Notes under the pieces: model-generated
What the model was told of the DNA's origin: nothing
What the model saw: only the letters and a program-made list of their open reading frames with translations
Databases searched by the model: none
Made by a program: the position numbers and the translations under genes
Source: an uncultured Eubacteriales bacterium
GTDB taxonomy: Bacteria; Bacillota_A; Clostridia; Lachnospirales; Lachnospiraceae
DNA: 6,603 bases
Assembly: GCA_900321365.1 (NCBI GenBank)
Contig: ONVT01000275.1
Coordinates: 1-6,603, forward strand
Reading direction: 5' to 3'
Shown here: positions 5,670-6,603 of the stretch, in pieces
How the letters are laid out: each line of letters begins with the position of its first letter
Numbering within the stretch: position 1 is the first letter of the stretch

Positions 5670-6461
5670 ATGCTGAAATATCTGGTCACTGAGCGGCGTC
5701 TGATCTGGCCGCTCGCAAAGAATGATTTCCGAAAGAAGTTTGCCGGCTCCTACCTGGGCGTCGTGTGGGCGCTGGTCCAGCCGGTGGTGACCGTCCTGGT
5801 CTACTGGTTCGTATTCCAGGTCGGCCTGAGGCAGACTTCCACGGTGGGCGGCGTGCCGTTCATTCTGTGGATGCTTGCCGGGCTTGTTCCGTGGTTTTAT
5901 TTCAATGACGCCCTGATGGGAGGGACGAAATCCCTGATTGAGTACAGTTATCTGGTAAAGAAGGTTGTCTTCCGGATTGAGATCCTTCCGATCGTGAAGG
6001 CGGTCAGCGCGCTGTATGTGCATGCCTTTTTTGTGGCTCTGACATGGATCCTGTTCTGCGTGTACGGCAGGTTTCCCGGACTGTTCACCTTCCAGGCCGT
6101 CTATTACACATTCTGCATGTTTCTCATGGTCCTGAGCCTGAGCTACGCGACCAGCGCCATCACGGTCCTGTTCAGGGATATGGAACAGCTGGTGGCGATC
6201 GTGCTCCAGATCGGGGTCTGGGCGACACCCATCATGTGGAATCTGTCCTCGATCGGCCTTCCGAAGTGGCTTGTGATCGTATTCAAGCTGAACCCGATGT
6301 ATTACATCGTATACGGATACCGCGACACCTTCGTCTATCACAGGGGATTCTGGGAGCACCCGCTTCTGGGCGTGTATTTCTGGGCATTTACGGCGCTCGT
6401 CTACCTGTGGGGCGTGAAGACCTTCCGCAGGAGCAGGGGGCACTTCGCCGACGTTTTGTAG
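5670..6461 (+). CDS. ABC-2 polysaccharide/teichoic-acid export permease (TagG/Wzm-like)
   Basis: This is the membrane subunit of an ABC exporter that moves lipid-linked surface glycans across the cytoplasmic membrane. The 263 residues match the family's usual length of about 260-275. The N-terminal cytosolic part carries the typical NDFRKKFAGSYLGVVWALVQP (18-38), and about six membrane helices follow (roughly 31-51, 63-83, 108-132, 141-167, 174-190 and 229-249). The conserved FRDMEQ (168-173) and ATPIMW (185-190) elements are present, as is the family-typical end GHFADVL. It starts 18 bases after the glycosyltransferase fusion. The nearest ribosome sites are poorly placed: AGAGG (5651-5655) is 14 bases away and GAAGGG (5663-5668) only one base away. 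An in-frame stop at 5649-5651 excludes an earlier start. TagG and Wzm cannot be told apart from this protein alone. Confidence 0.95.
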   Translation: MLKYLVTERRLIWPLAKNDFRKKFAGSYLGVVWALVQPVVTVLVYWFVFQVGLRQTSTVGGVPFILWMLAGLVPWFYFNDALMGGTKSLIEYSYLVKKVVFRIEILPIVKAVSALYVHAFFVALTWILFCVYGRFPGLFTFQAVYYTFCMFLMVLSLSYATSAITVLFRDMEQLVAIVLQIGVWATPIMWNLSSIGLPKWLVIVFKLNPMYYIVYGYRDTFVYHRGFWEHPLLGVYFWAFTALVYLWGVKTFRRSRGHFADVL

Positions 6462-6470
6462 TACGGTGGG

Positions 6471-6603
6471 ATGAGCACAAGTGATTTCACGACAGTTCCT
6501 TACAGGGACATGACTATAACAGAATCGAAGAACAGGGAACCGTTCATACGCATGGAAAGCATGAAAGAATCGAAGAACAGGGAACCGGTCATACGTGTGG
6601 AAA
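6471..6603 (+). CDS. ABC exporter ATPase, N-terminal fragment (TagH/Wzt-like, cut by window end)
   Basis: An open frame begins nine bases after the permease stop and runs off the window, giving 44 visible codons. The last residues, EPVIRVE, match the usual opening of TagH/Wzt-type ATPases just before the first strand of the nucleotide-binding domain. An ATPase is also expected after a TagG-type permease. None of the Walker motifs are reached, so the call rests on this short match and on position. The true start is uncertain: ATG codons at 6471, 6510, 6552 and 6561 are all in frame. GGTGGG directly abuts the 6471 codon, too close for a good ribosome site. The visible part contains a duplicated segment, described separately. 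Confidence 0.7.
   Translation, partial: MSTSDFTTVPYRDMTITESKNREPFIRMESMKESKNREPVIRVE
6521..6603 (+). repeat. Tandem 45-bp-period direct repeat at start of ATPase gene
   Basis: Bases 6521-6558 and 6566-6603 are 38-base copies identical at 35 positions, offset by 45 bases (15 codons), so the reading frame is kept. At protein level ESKNREPFIRME is repeated as ESKNREPVIRVE. The second copy may extend beyond the window. The second copy has the family-like sequence, so the first looks like an in-frame duplication that lengthened the N-terminus or created an alternative start. Confidence 0.9.

Noticed and set aside
5493..6443. Long minus-strand open frame of 316 codons opposite the export permease
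   Set aside because: It is rich in Asp, His, Gln, Arg and Pro, with no recognisable domain or membrane pattern. It lies fully opposite two well-supported genes and looks like a shadow caused by high G+C at third codon positions.
1..6603. CRISPR array, tRNA, rRNA, insertion sequence or riboswitch
   Set aside because: I saw no regularly spaced repeats, no tRNA or rRNA-like conserved segments, no transposase and no room for an aptamer in the short gaps between genes.

Overview
The window comes from a G+C-rich member of the Firmicutes, most likely a clostridial gut-type organism such as a Lachnospiraceae member. This is inferred from the cdaA-cdaR pair followed by an HPr-like gene, the strong AGGAGG-type ribosome binding sites, the extended -10 promoter, and the protein similarities I recognise. 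No database search was possible. All seven genes lie on the + strand and are tightly packed from about position 222 to the right edge. The last gene is cut by the window end.

Bases 1-160 hold no gene I can support. They contain a strong imperfect palindrome (4-51, apex CTTG) and an adjoining second stem-loop (50-78). A pyrimidine-rich stretch follows, then a 7-bp dyad and an extended -10 promoter (TGGTATACT, 163-171) that probably starts the operon. The first gene (222-815) encodes an unrecognised two-helix membrane protein with a charged cytosolic tail.

Next comes the cyclic-di-AMP synthesis module: cdaA (812-1696, membrane diadenylate cyclase with DGA and RHR motifs) and cdaR (1696-3021, its membrane-anchored YbbR-domain regulator). 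In many Firmicutes glmM follows this pair. Here the following gene (3018-3293) encodes a 91-residue HPr-like protein. It has lost the phosphorylatable His15 (Leu instead) but keeps Arg17 and Ser46. This is the signature of a Crh-type regulator rather than a sugar phosphocarrier. The first four genes are joined by three stop/start overlaps (ATGA, TAATG, ATGA), which suggests translational coupling.

The right half is a surface-glycan locus. A 777-residue protein (3318-5651) fuses a polyprenyl-phosphate sugar-1-phosphate transferase (initiating enzyme) to a GT2 glycosyltransferase resembling TuaG. It is followed by a TagG/Wzm-type ABC-2 export permease (5670-6461) and the start of its probable ATPase partner (6471 to the edge). 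The ATPase gene opens with a tandem 45-bp-period duplication. A working model is that the glycan is primed and extended by the fusion protein and exported through the ABC transporter. These genes are possibly co-transcribed with the c-di-AMP genes, since I see no terminator or clear promoter in the 24-bp gap at 3294-3317.

The most interesting points are the His15-less, Ser46-retaining HPr homologue coupled to cdaR, and the fusion of the initiating transferase with a glycosyltransferase.
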